NCBI GenBank assembly: GCA_030691585.1
Contig: JAUYEC010000022.1
Coordinates: 1 to 15,934, forward strand
Source of the DNA: Candidatus Omnitrophota bacterium
Lineage (GTDB): Bacteria; Omnitrophota; Gorgyraeia; Gygaellales; Profunditerraquicolaceae
Direction of reading: 5' to 3'
DNA: 15,934 bases
Shown: in pieces, positions 1 through 6,432 of the stretch
Position numbering within the stretch: position 1 is the stretch's first letter
How the letters are laid out: each line of letters opens with the position of its first letter
Notes under the pieces: model-generated
The model's database searches: none
Told to the model about the DNA's origin: nothing
What the model saw: the letters and a program-made list of their open reading frames with translations, nothing else
Position numbers and translations under genes: made by a program

Positions 1-1
1 C

Positions 2-1387
2 GGCATCGTGCGCCTTAGCGGCCCTGATGCGTTGAATGTCGCGGATAAGATATTTTCCGCGAAAGACAAACGTAGGCCATCGCAATACAAGACTTATACG
101 CTGCATTACGGTTGGATCGTTGATCCGTCGTCCGTTAACGATACAACGAAAGACCCCTCGACTTCGCTCGGGGTAAACGAAAGACGAACGACGAAAGACG
201 GAATCATAGACGAAGTCCTGCTGACTATAATGCGCGCGCCCCGTTCATACACAAGGGAAGACGTGGTGGAAATCAACTGTCACGGCGGCTTAGTTGCAAT
301 GCGCCGCGTGCTGGATCTGGCCTTGGAAAACGGTTGCCGCCTTTCCCGGCCCGGAGAATTCACTATGCGCGCCTTCTTAAACGGCAGGATAGACCTGGCC
401 CAGGCAGAAGCGGTCGCGGACATTATCTGTGCTAAAACCGATTCCGCCCTGAATATTGCCGCCGCACAGCTTGAAGGCGGGCTGTCCCGCAGGATAAATA
501 AAATAAGAAACGGGTTGTTAGATGCCCTTGTCCTATTGGAGGCGAATATTGATTTTCCCGAGGAGGATACTGCTTTGCCGCAGGCCGGTGCTCTTCAGGA
601 AAGTCTCGGGCAAATAAATAAAGAATTGATCAGCCTTTTGGACTCGGCCGGCCGGGGCAGGATATTGCGCGAGGGCATACAGGCAGTGATCTGCGGCCTG
701 CCTAACGTGGGCAAATCTTCGCTTTTGAACGCGCTCTTGAAACAGGAGCGTTCCATTGTCACTCCGGTTGCAGGGACCACCCGTGATACCATCGAGGAAG
801 TAATCGACATCCGGGGCATTCCGGTCAAGATCGTGGATACCGCGGGCCTTATTGAGCCGCGTGACCTGGTAGAAAAAAAGGCAGTGGCGCGTGCCAAAAA
901 ATACATCGATACGGCGGACCTGGTGATCCTGGTCTTTGATTCCAGTAAGCGGCTAAGCCGCCAGGATAAAATGCTGATGCAGAGATTAAGAAAAAAGAAG
1001 GTGTTGGTGGTGATGAACAAAATAGACCTAAGGCCGAGAATAGAAAAGGACCAGATCCTGAAAAAATTTCCCGGGGCCATCGGTATCTCGGCAAAAAAAT
1101 TAAAACAAATCGGCCTGTTGGAAGATGCCATTGTTTCCTTGGTCTGTTCCGGCAAAGTCTGCGTGCCTTCCGCGGCGGTTACCGGCAATATCCGTCATAT
1201 TCAGGCGCTGGATGCTGCGCAAAAACTGGTTGCCGAGGCAATTGCTTCGTTGGATAATAGGTTATCCGCGGAGTTTGTGGCACAAGACCTAAGAGACGCG
1301 CTTAAACCCTTAGACGGCATAGTCGGGGCGGTTTTTTCGCAGGATCTATTGGATAAAATATTCAGCAGTTTTTGTATCGGGAAATAA
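2..1387 (+). CDS. mnmE: tRNA modification GTPase MnmE, 5'-truncated
   Basis: MnmE works with MnmG to build 5-(carboxymethyl)aminomethyl-uridine at the wobble position of certain tRNAs. The frame is open from base 2 and begins inside the conserved N-terminal segment GIVRLSGPDAL, so the true start lies upstream of the window; the GTG at 8 is an internal valine. The folate-binding N-domain ends with the PGEFTMRAFLNGR region. The inserted GTPase domain shows the P-loop GLPNVGKSS (695-721), the switch TTRD, DTAGL and NKID. The protein ends in the family-typical FCIGK with the C-terminal cysteine. Odd: between HYGWI and IIDEVLL there are about 24 extra residues, encoded by roughly 131-202, where close family members have a short loop. 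This insert contains a palindromic repeat also found upstream of accA. The frame is kept, so the protein is probably functional. Confidence 0.96.
   Translation, partial: GIVRLSGPDALNVADKIFSAKDKRRPSQYKTYTLHYGWIVDPSSVNDTTKDPSTSLGVNERRTTKDGIIDEVLLTIMRAPRSYTREDVVEINCHGGLVAMRRVLDLALENGCRLSRPGEFTMRAFLNGRIDLAQAEAVADIICAKTDSALNIAAAQLEGGLSRRINKIRNGLLDALVLLEANIDFPEEDTALPQAGALQESLGQINKELISLLDSAGRGRILREGIQAVICGLPNVGKSSLLNALLKQERSIVTPVAGTTRDTIEEVIDIRGIPVKIVDTAGLIEPRDLVEKKAVARAKKYIDTADLVILVFDSSKRLSRQDKMLMQRLRKKKVLVVMNKIDLRPRIEKDQILKKFPGAIGISAKKLKQIGLLEDAIVSLVCSGKVCVPSAAVTGNIRHIQALDAAQKLVAEAIASLDNRLSAEFVAQDLRDALKPLDGIVGAVFSQDLLDKIFSSFCIGK
131..202 (+). repeat. Palindromic repeat copy 1, in frame inside mnmE
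   Basis: A 29-nt stretch (152-180) is identical to 7722-7750. Its core, CCCCTCGACTTCGCTCGGGG (154-173), is an imperfect palindrome with CCCC/GGGG ends. On the complementary strand the stem would contain tandem G-A mismatches. Around the core, ACGAAAGAC occurs three times (146-154, 177-185, 191-199), and CGAACGACGAAA (185-196) is shared with copy 2. The outer limits given here are an estimate from the extra residues in the protein. The element adds about 24 codons without a stop or frameshift. Confidence 0.8.
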
Positions 1388-1424
1388 GGGCACCCGGCCA
1401 TATCGGATTGGCCGGTGTGCCCTT
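1386..1424 (+). other. Strong hairpin between mnmE and folE
   Basis: The arms 1386-1400 (AAGGGCACCCGGCCA) and 1409-1424 (TGGCCGGTGTGCCCTT) pair along their length with a single bulged base and an 8-nt loop. No U-tract follows, so it is not a classic intrinsic terminator. It starts in the mnmE stop codon and ends a few bases before the folE ribosome binding site. It could stabilise or attenuate the message, or be one more palindromic repeat of this genome. Confidence 0.7.
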
Positions 1425-1430
1425 GTGGGC

Positions 1431-1437
1431 AAGGAGG
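1431..1437 (+). promoter_or_regulatory. Shine-Dalgarno site that fixes the folE start
   Basis: AAGGAGG, five bases before the GTG at 1443. It decides between that start and the upstream in-frame GTG at 1425, which would lie in front of the site. Confidence 0.8.
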
Positions 1438-1442
1438 AAAAA

Positions 1443-2003
1443 GTGGATACAAAGAAAATTGAGAAAGCTGTTCATGACATCCTGGAGGCGATAGGAGAGA
1501 ATCCCAAGAGAAAAGACCTGGTGGAGACCCCCCGGAGGGTTGCCCAGATGTACGAAGAAATATTCTCTGGCATTAAAGACGACCCCGAAGCAGAGCTGGA
1601 AGTTATTTTAGACCAGAAGCACCACGAGATCATTCTTTTAAAAGGTATTCCTTTATATAGTGTGTGCGAACACCATCTTTTGCCTTTTATCGGCCGCGCC
1701 AACATTGCTTATATCCCCAAGAACGGCCGGGTGACCGGGTTAAGTAAACTGGCACGAGTGGTGGATATTTTATCGCGCCGGCCCCAGGTCCAGGAAAGGC
1801 TGACGACGCAGATCGCCGAAATCGTCATGTCAAAACTGCGGCCCTTGGGAGTAATGGTGGTTATTGAGGCGGAGCATCTTTGCATGTCTATGCGCGGGGT
1901 AAGAAAGCCCGGCACAATGACCGTGACTTCGGCGGTCCGGGGTATATTCAAAGAAAACGAGAAGACGCGTTCCGAGGCGCTGGCTTTGATGAGGCAGAAT
2001 TAA
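1443..2003 (+). CDS. folE: GTP cyclohydrolase I (FolE1 type)
   Basis: Converts GTP to 7,8-dihydroneopterin triphosphate, the first step of tetrahydrofolate synthesis and of some pterin and queuosine-type pathways. The start is taken as GTG 1443 because AAGGAGG (1431-1437) lies five bases upstream; an in-frame GTG at 1425 precedes that site and is unlikely. The product is 186 residues, normal for the bacterial single-domain enzyme. Zinc ligands are visible: Cys75 and His78 in YSVCEHHLLPFIG, and Cys147 in AEHLCMSMRG. The active-site segments GLSKLARVVD and RRPQVQERLT are intact. It sits 55 bases after mnmE and one base before the interrupted glycosyltransferase, so the three are probably co-transcribed. 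No sign of the alternative FolE2 family. Confidence 0.96.
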   Translation: MDTKKIEKAVHDILEAIGENPKRKDLVETPRRVAQMYEEIFSGIKDDPEAELEVILDQKHHEIILLKGIPLYSVCEHHLLPFIGRANIAYIPKNGRVTGLSKLARVVDILSRRPQVQERLTTQIAEIVMSKLRPLGVMVVIEAEHLCMSMRGVRKPGTMTVTSAVRGIFKENEKTRSEALALMRQN

Positions 2004-2004
2004 A

Positions 2005-3450
2005 ATGAAGGCTCTCTGGAATTGGGTAAAAAATAACCAACTGCTGTTTTTACTGATATGGTTTGCCCTGCTCCTGGTTTTTTCCTATTCCTGGCTTCCC
2101 GGCGGCATGGATGTAGATTCCTGCATGTACTCCGACGTGGCCTAAGACGTCCTGCGTACCAACCAGTGGTTAAAAATTTACGACCCCACCATCAACAGTA
2201 TTTTTTATTACCATTTCCCGCTTTATATCTGGGTCACCGCGCTGCTTTTCAAGCTTCTCGGCATATCGGTTTTTAGCGCGGTTTTATTCTCGTCGCTTTC
2301 GGCAGTGGCGCTTGTCGCAGTCATTTATTATCTAGGCAAGCTGCTGGCCAATCAATGGGTGGGTTTTTTCGCCGGAGCCGCCTACCTGATCACCAACCAT
2401 GTAATACGCCTGGCGCGCCTGGCGCGTATGGATATCCCGGTGAGCCTGTTTATCACCGCGGCCATATTGTGTTTTATCCTGGCGCAAAGGCGTTCCCGCG
2501 CGTATTATCTTCTTTTTGGTTTGTTTACCTGCCTGGCGATCTTTACTAAAGATGTTTCCGGCCTGGCACCCCTGGTTATTGTCTCGATGTATCTTGTTTT
2601 GCGCGGGCAGTGGAAGGAATTGATCCACCCCTGGTTCCTGGCAGGCCTGGCAGTTGCTTTTCTGCCGCTGGCCGCCTGGGTCATGCTCGACCAGAACACC
2701 CTGTTTAATACCTGGTTCAGGTGTAATTTTATGCATTTATATAAGTCGCCCGCCTTTAAGAATCCCTGGTATTACTACATCACAACGATATCCAGGAAGT
2801 ATTTTTATCTCTTGCCTTTTGCCCTTTACGGCGGCTACCTGGCATTCCGGCGCGCGTTCAAGGATAAGCAGTATGAATTTTATCTCTTGATCATCTGGGT
2901 ATTGATCTTTCCCGTTGCTTTTTCTTTCGGCAGGCAGAAACTGCATTATTTCATCATGCCAATATATCCGGCGGCGGCACTATTGGTCGGACTTACAATC
3001 GAGAAGTTGACGAGTGTAGCAATAAAGCCGAAAATCGCCGTAGTTTTAAAATATCTGCTGGTCATTTATGCCACGGTGATGCTTTGTTTGCCGATCAACA
3101 TACGCAGCCACCGTGATGAGGAGCTCGTGGTCATGGCCCCGGCAATAGAAGAGACCTTGAAATATAATCCCGGATGCGAATTTATCGCCTATAATTACGA
3201 CAGCGCGGCAGCGCTCTGGTATGTCCGGTCTCTGATAAAGATACCCACTGTCAAGGACCTGCCTGCATTAGAAGATCAATTAGGTGCCGCGGCAAATAGT
3301 CCCCGTTTATGCTTTATAAGCGCAGACGATTTCGCCCGATTAAATCCAGCCGTCAGGCGGAATTGCCGGATACTTTTAAAATATAAGAAACGCCTGCTTG
3401 TAGTTTCCCCCAAGAGCTCTGAATTATCCGTGGTTTTATCCGGCGGATGA
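2005..3450 (+). pseudogene. ArnT/PMT-like (GT39-type) membrane glycosyltransferase, interrupted by TAA
   Basis: Reading from ATG 2005, one base after the folE stop, gives an N-terminal membrane segment (QLLFLLIWFALLLVFS), the acidic motif MDVDSCMYSDVA, then TAA at 2143-2145, then the same frame continues with DVLRTNQWLKIYDP and HFPLYIW to TGA 3450. Read through, it has 481 positions, a normal length for the dolichyl-phosphate-mannose mannosyltransferase/ArnT-like superfamily of polytopic enzymes that move sugars from polyprenyl phosphate donors. The motif usually reads as an acidic pair followed by Y-x-E/D-x-A-R/K-x-M/L-x-T, so the stop replaces the residue normally charged at that point. A start at GTG 2305 would lose the catalytic region, so a functional shorter protein is unlikely. 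A one-base sequencing error or strain polymorphism (for example CAA, GAA or AAA read as TAA) is the alternative. Substrate unknown. Confidence 0.8.
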
Positions 3451-3476
3451 AAAGTGACAGTCACTTTTGGGACAGG
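3450..3476. repeat. REP-like palindrome R1 (GTGACAGTCAC) with GGGACAGGC tail
   Basis: 3450-3468 is a perfect odd palindrome built on GTGACAGTCAC with A/T arms. It is followed by GGGACAGGC (3469-3477). It covers the stop codons of two convergent genes: the glycosyltransferase TGA ends at 3450 and the transposase TGA (minus strand) is 3463-3461. Confidence 0.85.
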
Positions 3477-4060
3477 CATTTTTTAATGAATAAGTTAGAA
3501 CCGATGGCAGGAGAAAGACTAAAAATATTTTTTGTGATATCCAAGCTATAATCTAACCGTAATGAATGCTTCGAATTTACGCTAATTTCATAATTATCAA
3601 TTAGGGTATCGGTGATCCCTAAGTGATATTTTCGATAACTGCTGTAGGGATAATCAGCAGGATCAGCGCAGATTCCGGCTCGAACAGGGTTATATTCGAT
3701 GTACATTCCGCAGGCATAGAGGTAATCTTCATTTTCGATAGGTAAGCTCTTATATCGTTCCCGCCATAAAGGGCCTCTCCAGGCATATTTCTTACGCACC
3801 CACATTGTATAATGCCATTTGAGATAAGCGATGTGCTTTGAAAGAATCGTATGATTGTTTGTCTGCAATACCATATGAAAGTGAGTGTTCATCAAGACAT
3901 AGTGAAAAAGATAGATCGGGAATTTTTCTTTAGCAGTATGCGTAAGTTGCATAAAATGATCAAAATCGGCGTTATCCCGGAATATCCATGTTTCGTTTAA
4001 AGCGCGGGAGATAATATGGTAGAAACCGTTAGGTTCTATAAAGCGGGCAATCCTTGACAT
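3461..4060 (-). CDS. REP-associated tyrosine transposase (RAYT, Y1_Tnp/TnpA_REP family)
   Basis: A 199-residue single-domain HUH endonuclease of the IS200/IS605-like Y1 family that processes REP palindromes as single-stranded DNA in other bacteria. The start is taken at 4060 (MSRIARFIEPNGFYHII), with AGGA eight bases upstream; an in-frame ATG at 4078 adds six residues but lies against a palindrome without a binding site. Numbered from 4060, the metal-binding HUH motif is His60-Phe-His62 in LMNTHFHMVLQ, and the candidate catalytic tyrosine is Tyr120 in MYIEYNPVRAG. GPLWRERYKS is also typical. The C-terminus runs into palindrome R1, so the stop codon is part of the repeat. Palindromes with the same core lie on both sides. 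The gene is visibly more AT-rich than its neighbours, suggesting acquisition. All expected catalytic residues are present, so it may be active. Confidence 0.92.
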   Translation of the reverse strand: MSRIARFIEPNGFYHIISRALNETWIFRDNADFDHFMQLTHTAKEKFPIYLFHYVLMNTHFHMVLQTNNHTILSKHIAYLKWHYTMWVRKKYAWRGPLWRERYKSLPIENEDYLYACGMYIEYNPVRAGICADPADYPYSSYRKYHLGITDTLIDNYEISVNSKHSLRLDYSLDITKNIFSLSPAIGSNLFIKKCLSQK

Positions 4061-4079
4061 AGATTGTTTCCTTTCCATG

Positions 4080-4116
4080 AAAGGTGACAGTCACAAAAAG
4101 CGTGACAGTCACCTTT
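4080..4116. repeat. REPIN-like unit 1: two GTGACAGTCAC palindromes
   Basis: Palindromes at 4084-4094 and 4102-4112 are separated by AAAAAGC, with AAAG and CTTT outer arms. The whole unit can fold as one long hairpin because the two halves are inverted copies, apart from the central A of each palindrome. All 37 bases are repeated exactly at 4467-4503. It lies immediately upstream of the transposase start. Confidence 0.9.
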
Positions 4117-4129
4117 TGACAGGCGTCTA

Positions 4130-4153
4130 CTTTCCATGAACGATGACAGTCAC
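4130..4153. repeat. Diverged REP-like palindrome with copied transposase 5' edge
   Basis: 4130-4153 matches 4071-4094 with two differences, both reading CTTTCCATGAA followed by a TGACAGTCAC palindrome. The second copy is therefore a partial duplication of the boundary between the transposase 5' end and its palindrome. Confidence 0.75.
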
Positions 4154-4169
4154 CTTTGTGACCTTTGTG

Positions 4170-4436
4170 TTAATCTTGTGCGTAATAAACGACATCATAG
4201 GGATGTTTTTTCATCGCTTGGCAAAGCGGGCAGTCGTCAAAAAAGGCTTCACCGTTAAGCTCCTCGTGTATTATCTCTTCTTTGCGTTGCTGGATTTTAT
4301 TTTTATTGGGGCGATCCAAATGGACGATGGTTATGTTTCCTAGCCGCGTGATGATAGCAGACTTGCCGTATAACTGTTTGTAATATTCATCGCTTTGATA
4401 TCCAGCATCGGGATTTAATCGATTTATTTTGTGCAT
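4170..4436 (-). CDS. Small hypothetical protein with CPLC motif
   Basis: An 88-residue protein that I do not recognise. The start is ATG 4436 because GGAGG lies seven bases upstream on the minus strand; a longer reading from 4499 would translate the palindromic repeat as its N-terminus and is rejected. There is no signal peptide or membrane segment. The middle (ITRLGNITIVHLDRP) looks like a short beta region, followed by a charged helix (KNKIQQRKEEIIHEEL), and the C-terminus has DDCPLCQAMKKHPYDVVYY. The Cys-x-x-Cys pair could bind metal, or be half of a zinc site in a dimer, but only one pair is present. It is enclosed by palindromes and shares strand with the transposase and comM. Confidence 0.7.
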   Translation of the reverse strand: MHKINRLNPDAGYQSDEYYKQLYGKSAIITRLGNITIVHLDRPNKNKIQQRKEEIIHEELNGEAFFDDCPLCQAMKKHPYDVVYYAQD

Positions 4437-4466
4437 TATGTGTCCTCCGGTTTGTGTTCTTGTCGC

Positions 4467-4503
4467 AAAGGTGACAGTCACAAAAAGCGTGACAGTCACC
4501 TTT
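4467..4503. repeat. REPIN-like unit 2, identical to 4080-4116
   Basis: Exact 37-nt copy of the unit in front of the transposase, with GTGACAGTCAC at 4471-4481 and 4489-4499 in the same orientation. It separates comM (ending at 4508) from the small gene. As RNA on the minus strand it would form a long hairpin just past the comM stop and could act on its 3' end. Confidence 0.9.
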
Positions 4504-4507
4504 GCAT

Positions 4508-6040
4508 TTAAATAAAGAACTCCCTGTCTAGGCTTCTGTATTGTATCGCTTCGGAAAGATGTTCAGCGTTGATGTCTTCGCTTCCTGCCAAGTCAGCGAT
4601 CGTCCTTGATACCTTTAATATTTTGTCGTAGGCGCGGGCAGAAAAATTCAGCTCACTCATAGCCATCTTAAGTAATTCATTCTCTTCTTTGCCCAGGGCG
4701 CAAAATTTCCGCACCTGTTTATGGCTCATCCGGGCGTTGGAGATAATGGATTCGCCGCTGAATCTTATTCTTTGCACTGAACGCGCCTTTTCCACCCTTT
4801 CTTTTATTTGTGCTGAACTCTCTGCGGGCAGGTCCGCGCTTAATTCCTGATACCTGGCAGGCGGGACCTCAATATGGATATCTATCCTGTCTAACAAAGG
4901 GCCGGAGATCTTTGAGCGGTATTTATACACCGCGGTTGTGTTGCAGCGACAGGCAGATTTAATATTACCGAGAGATCCGCAGGGGCAGGGATTCATTGCC
5001 GCGGTCAGCACAAAAGAGGCGGGGAAGGTCAAGGATCTTGCCGCGCGGCTTATATGAATGGTCCCGTCTTCCAGGGGCTGGCGCAGGGCTTCCAGGCAAT
5101 CCCTGCGGAATTCGGGCAATTCATCCAGAAACAAAACGCCCTGGTGCGCCAGGCTGATCTCTCCGGGTTTAGGGGTGGAGCCTCCTCCGACGAGTGCCAC
5201 ATTTGAAATGCAATGGTGCGGGCTGCGGAAAGGCCGCCGGCTAAGAAGGCCCTCGCGTTTTGATAAGACACCGGCCACGGAATGAATCTTAGTTACTTCC
5301 AGCGCTTCCTCTAGACTTAACTCCGGCATGATCGTAGGGATCCTTTTAGCGAGCATTGTCTTTCCGCTGCCGGGCGGGCCGATCAAAAGAATGTTGTGGT
5401 TGCCGGCAACAGCCACTTCCACCGCCCTTTTTGCCGCGTGCTGGCCCTTGACTTCGGAAAAATCGAACTGATAATTTGAATTCTCCTGGAATAATTCCCG
5501 CAGATCCACCTTGTAAGGCATAAGCATATCCGGGCTATGAATAAATTCTACTGTTTGTTTCAGAGTCTTCACGCCGAATGCGCTTGAACCGCCGGCCACT
5601 GCCGCTTCCGCGGCATTATCCGCGGGCACGATCAGATTTCTTATTTTATTCTTGGCTACCGCCGCGCTTATAGGCAGGATACCCTGGACGGGCCGTAAAG
5701 AGCCGTCAAGCGATAGCTCTCCTAAAATAAAATATTCTTTTAATTTTTCCGCGTCCAATTGTTCGGTGGCAGCCAGGACTCCCAGGGCAATGGCCAGGTC
5801 AAAGCAGGAACCTTCTTTTTTGATGTCAGAAGGTGCCAGGTTTACGGTGATGCGCTCATGTGGCCAGTCAAAGCCGGAGTTTTTGATCGCGGATTTGACC
5901 CGTTCTTTGCTTTCCCGGATAGCAGTATCGGCCATACCAACTAGTGTCACCGCCGGCAGGCCCCATGATACATCTACCTCAATTGCAATAGGATATGGTT
6001 CTATTCCAAAAAGGCCGAAACTGAATACTTTTGCTAACAT
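4508..6040 (-). CDS. comM: ComM/YifB family AAA+ (Mg chelatase-like) helicase
   Basis: ComM is a hexameric AAA+ branch-migration helicase that helps integrate incoming single strands during natural transformation; homologues are widespread, also in species not known to be competent. The 510-residue length is typical. The N-terminal ChlI-like domain (about 1-180) shows VEVDVSWGLPAVTLVGMAD-type family sequence and NLAPSDIKKEGSCFDLAIALG. Walker A is GPPGSGKT (221-228), Walker B is in GVLFLDELPEF (301-311), followed by LRQPLEDG and the C-rich NPCPCG...CRC segment (Cys352, 354, 364, 366). The C-terminal Mg-chelatase domain has SARAYDKILKVSRTIADLAG. AGGAGG lies eight bases before ATG 6040. No frameshift seen. 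Confidence 0.95.
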   Translation of the reverse strand: MLAKVFSFGLFGIEPYPIAIEVDVSWGLPAVTLVGMADTAIRESKERVKSAIKNSGFDWPHERITVNLAPSDIKKEGSCFDLAIALGVLAATEQLDAEKLKEYFILGELSLDGSLRPVQGILPISAAVAKNKIRNLIVPADNAAEAAVAGGSSAFGVKTLKQTVEFIHSPDMLMPYKVDLRELFQENSNYQFDFSEVKGQHAAKRAVEVAVAGNHNILLIGPPGSGKTMLAKRIPTIMPELSLEEALEVTKIHSVAGVLSKREGLLSRRPFRSPHHCISNVALVGGGSTPKPGEISLAHQGVLFLDELPEFRRDCLEALRQPLEDGTIHISRAARSLTFPASFVLTAAMNPCPCGSLGNIKSACRCNTTAVYKYRSKISGPLLDRIDIHIEVPPARYQELSADLPAESSAQIKERVEKARSVQRIRFSGESIISNARMSHKQVRKFCALGKEENELLKMAMSELNFSARAYDKILKVSRTIADLAGSEDINAEHLSEAIQYRSLDREFFI

Positions 6041-6065
6041 AACTTTATCCTCCTTTTTTCGCTGT

Positions 6066-6090
6066 AGGGGACGGTTTCAAACCGTCCCCT
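6066..6090. repeat. Perfect palindrome, GGGGACGGT type
   Basis: The arms AGGGGACGGTTT (6066-6077) and AAACCGTCCCCT (6079-6090) flank a single C. The GGGAC(A/G)G core recurs in the palindromes at 12318 and 14227. It lies in the comM 5' leader. Confidence 0.9.
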
Positions 6091-6103
6091 GCGATAATCT
6101 TCC

Positions 6104-6132
6104 GTAGGCACAGAATACTATTCTGTCCCTAC
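6104..6132. repeat. Palindrome, GTAGGGACAGAATA type
   Basis: The arms GTAGGCACAGAATA (6104-6117) and TATTCTGTCCCTAC (6119-6132) pair with one mismatch around one base. It belongs to the same GTAGGGACAG group as 14227-14255. Confidence 0.85.
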
Positions 6133-6140
6133 CTTGTAAA
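6112..6140 (-). promoter_or_regulatory. Candidate comM promoter
   Basis: On the minus strand TTTACA (6140-6135), a 17-base spacer and TATTCT (6117-6112) resemble a sigma-70 promoter, about 70 bases before comM. The -10 element lies inside the palindrome at 6104-6132, so the repeat may have created or captured the promoter. This is sequence likeness only. Confidence 0.4.
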
Positions 6141-6196
6141 TGCGCTCTCTACCTTAATAGACGCGGCAGGCGCCTGAATCTAACAAAGAAAAAATC

Positions 6197-6224
6197 TTGC
6201 TTTTTGGGTCGCAAAAGATATAAT
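6197..6224 (+). promoter_or_regulatory. Candidate promoter for the PAP2-like gene and its leader
   Basis: A perfect TATAAT (6219-6224) stands 16 bases after TTGCTT (6197-6202), a weak -35. Transcription would start near 6231, giving about 200 untranslated bases before ATG 6433. Confidence 0.5.
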
Positions 6225-6387
6225 GAAGCGTCTAGGCTTAAGTTTGGAGTTGCTGAAGCCCTAAAAGCCGGATACTTGAGCGGCCACTCATCACTGCCTG
6301 TCGGCGGGCAGGCGTGTCCTTAAAGGGCGTGGTTTAAAGGCCGCGAAAGTATGAAGCGTCTGCGTTCAGGTTTGGAGTTTCCGGAGC
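6223..6387 (+). other. Duplicated 37-nt motif enclosing a long-range stem (possible structured leader RNA)
   Basis: 6223-6259 and 6351-6387 align without gaps and share ATGAAGCGTCT, GTTTGGAGTT and a following AGC. Between them, 6273-6285 (TACTTGAGCGGCC) can pair with 6339-6351 (GGCCGCGAAAGTA) with two mismatches. CCAC/GTGG and a GCCTG/CAGGC hairpin (6296-6313) lie inside. I could not match it to a riboswitch class that I know. Confidence 0.5.
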
Positions 6388-6432
6388 GAAACTATAAGGC
6401 TATGCAGGAAGGCAGCTAAAAAAAGGTAAATT

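Larger units (their letters stand above)
6041..6432. other. 392-base gene-free region between divergent comM and the PAP2-like gene
   Basis: It holds two palindromes (6066-6090, 6104-6132), a candidate comM promoter, a perfect 10-base palindrome CAGGCGCCTG (6167-6176), a plus-strand promoter, and a 200-base leader with a duplicated motif and long-range pairing. Two very short reading frames start in the duplicated motif (6223-6264, 13 residues; 6351-6419, 22 residues). Both begin MKRL, but neither has a ribosome binding site, and their differences are not biased to silent positions. I see no convincing protein gene. Confidence 0.75.

Noticed and set aside
8..1387. Treating GTG 8 as the start of mnmE
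   Set aside because: The codons before it (GI) continue the conserved GIVRLSGPDAL segment, so the gene simply begins outside the window.
2143..2145. Recoding or an alternative genetic code at TAA
   Set aside because: TAA ends several intact genes here (mnmE, folE, gspE, gspK), and there is no known TAA recoding signal of the selenocysteine or pyrrolysine kind.
2305..3450. A shorter intact glycosyltransferase from GTG 2305
   Set aside because: It would lack the N-terminal catalytic region that is still readable in the same frame upstream; the interrupted-gene reading explains all the sequence.
4143..4343. A plus-strand membrane-like reading frame of 66 residues
   Set aside because: It starts inside a REP palindrome and lies opposite the small CPLC gene, which has a good ribosome binding site.
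4437..4499. N-terminal extension of the CPLC protein
   Set aside because: It would be the translated REPIN unit; GGAGG supports the start at 4436.
3450..4503. CRISPR array
   Set aside because: The repeats are palindromes in pairs with gene-sized or 7-base gaps, without regular spacers or cas genes.
6190..6432. Known riboswitch classes (c-di-GMP, cobalamin, glycine, fluoride)
   Set aside because: The conserved cores that I can recall are not present; only general folding potential and the duplicated motif are seen.
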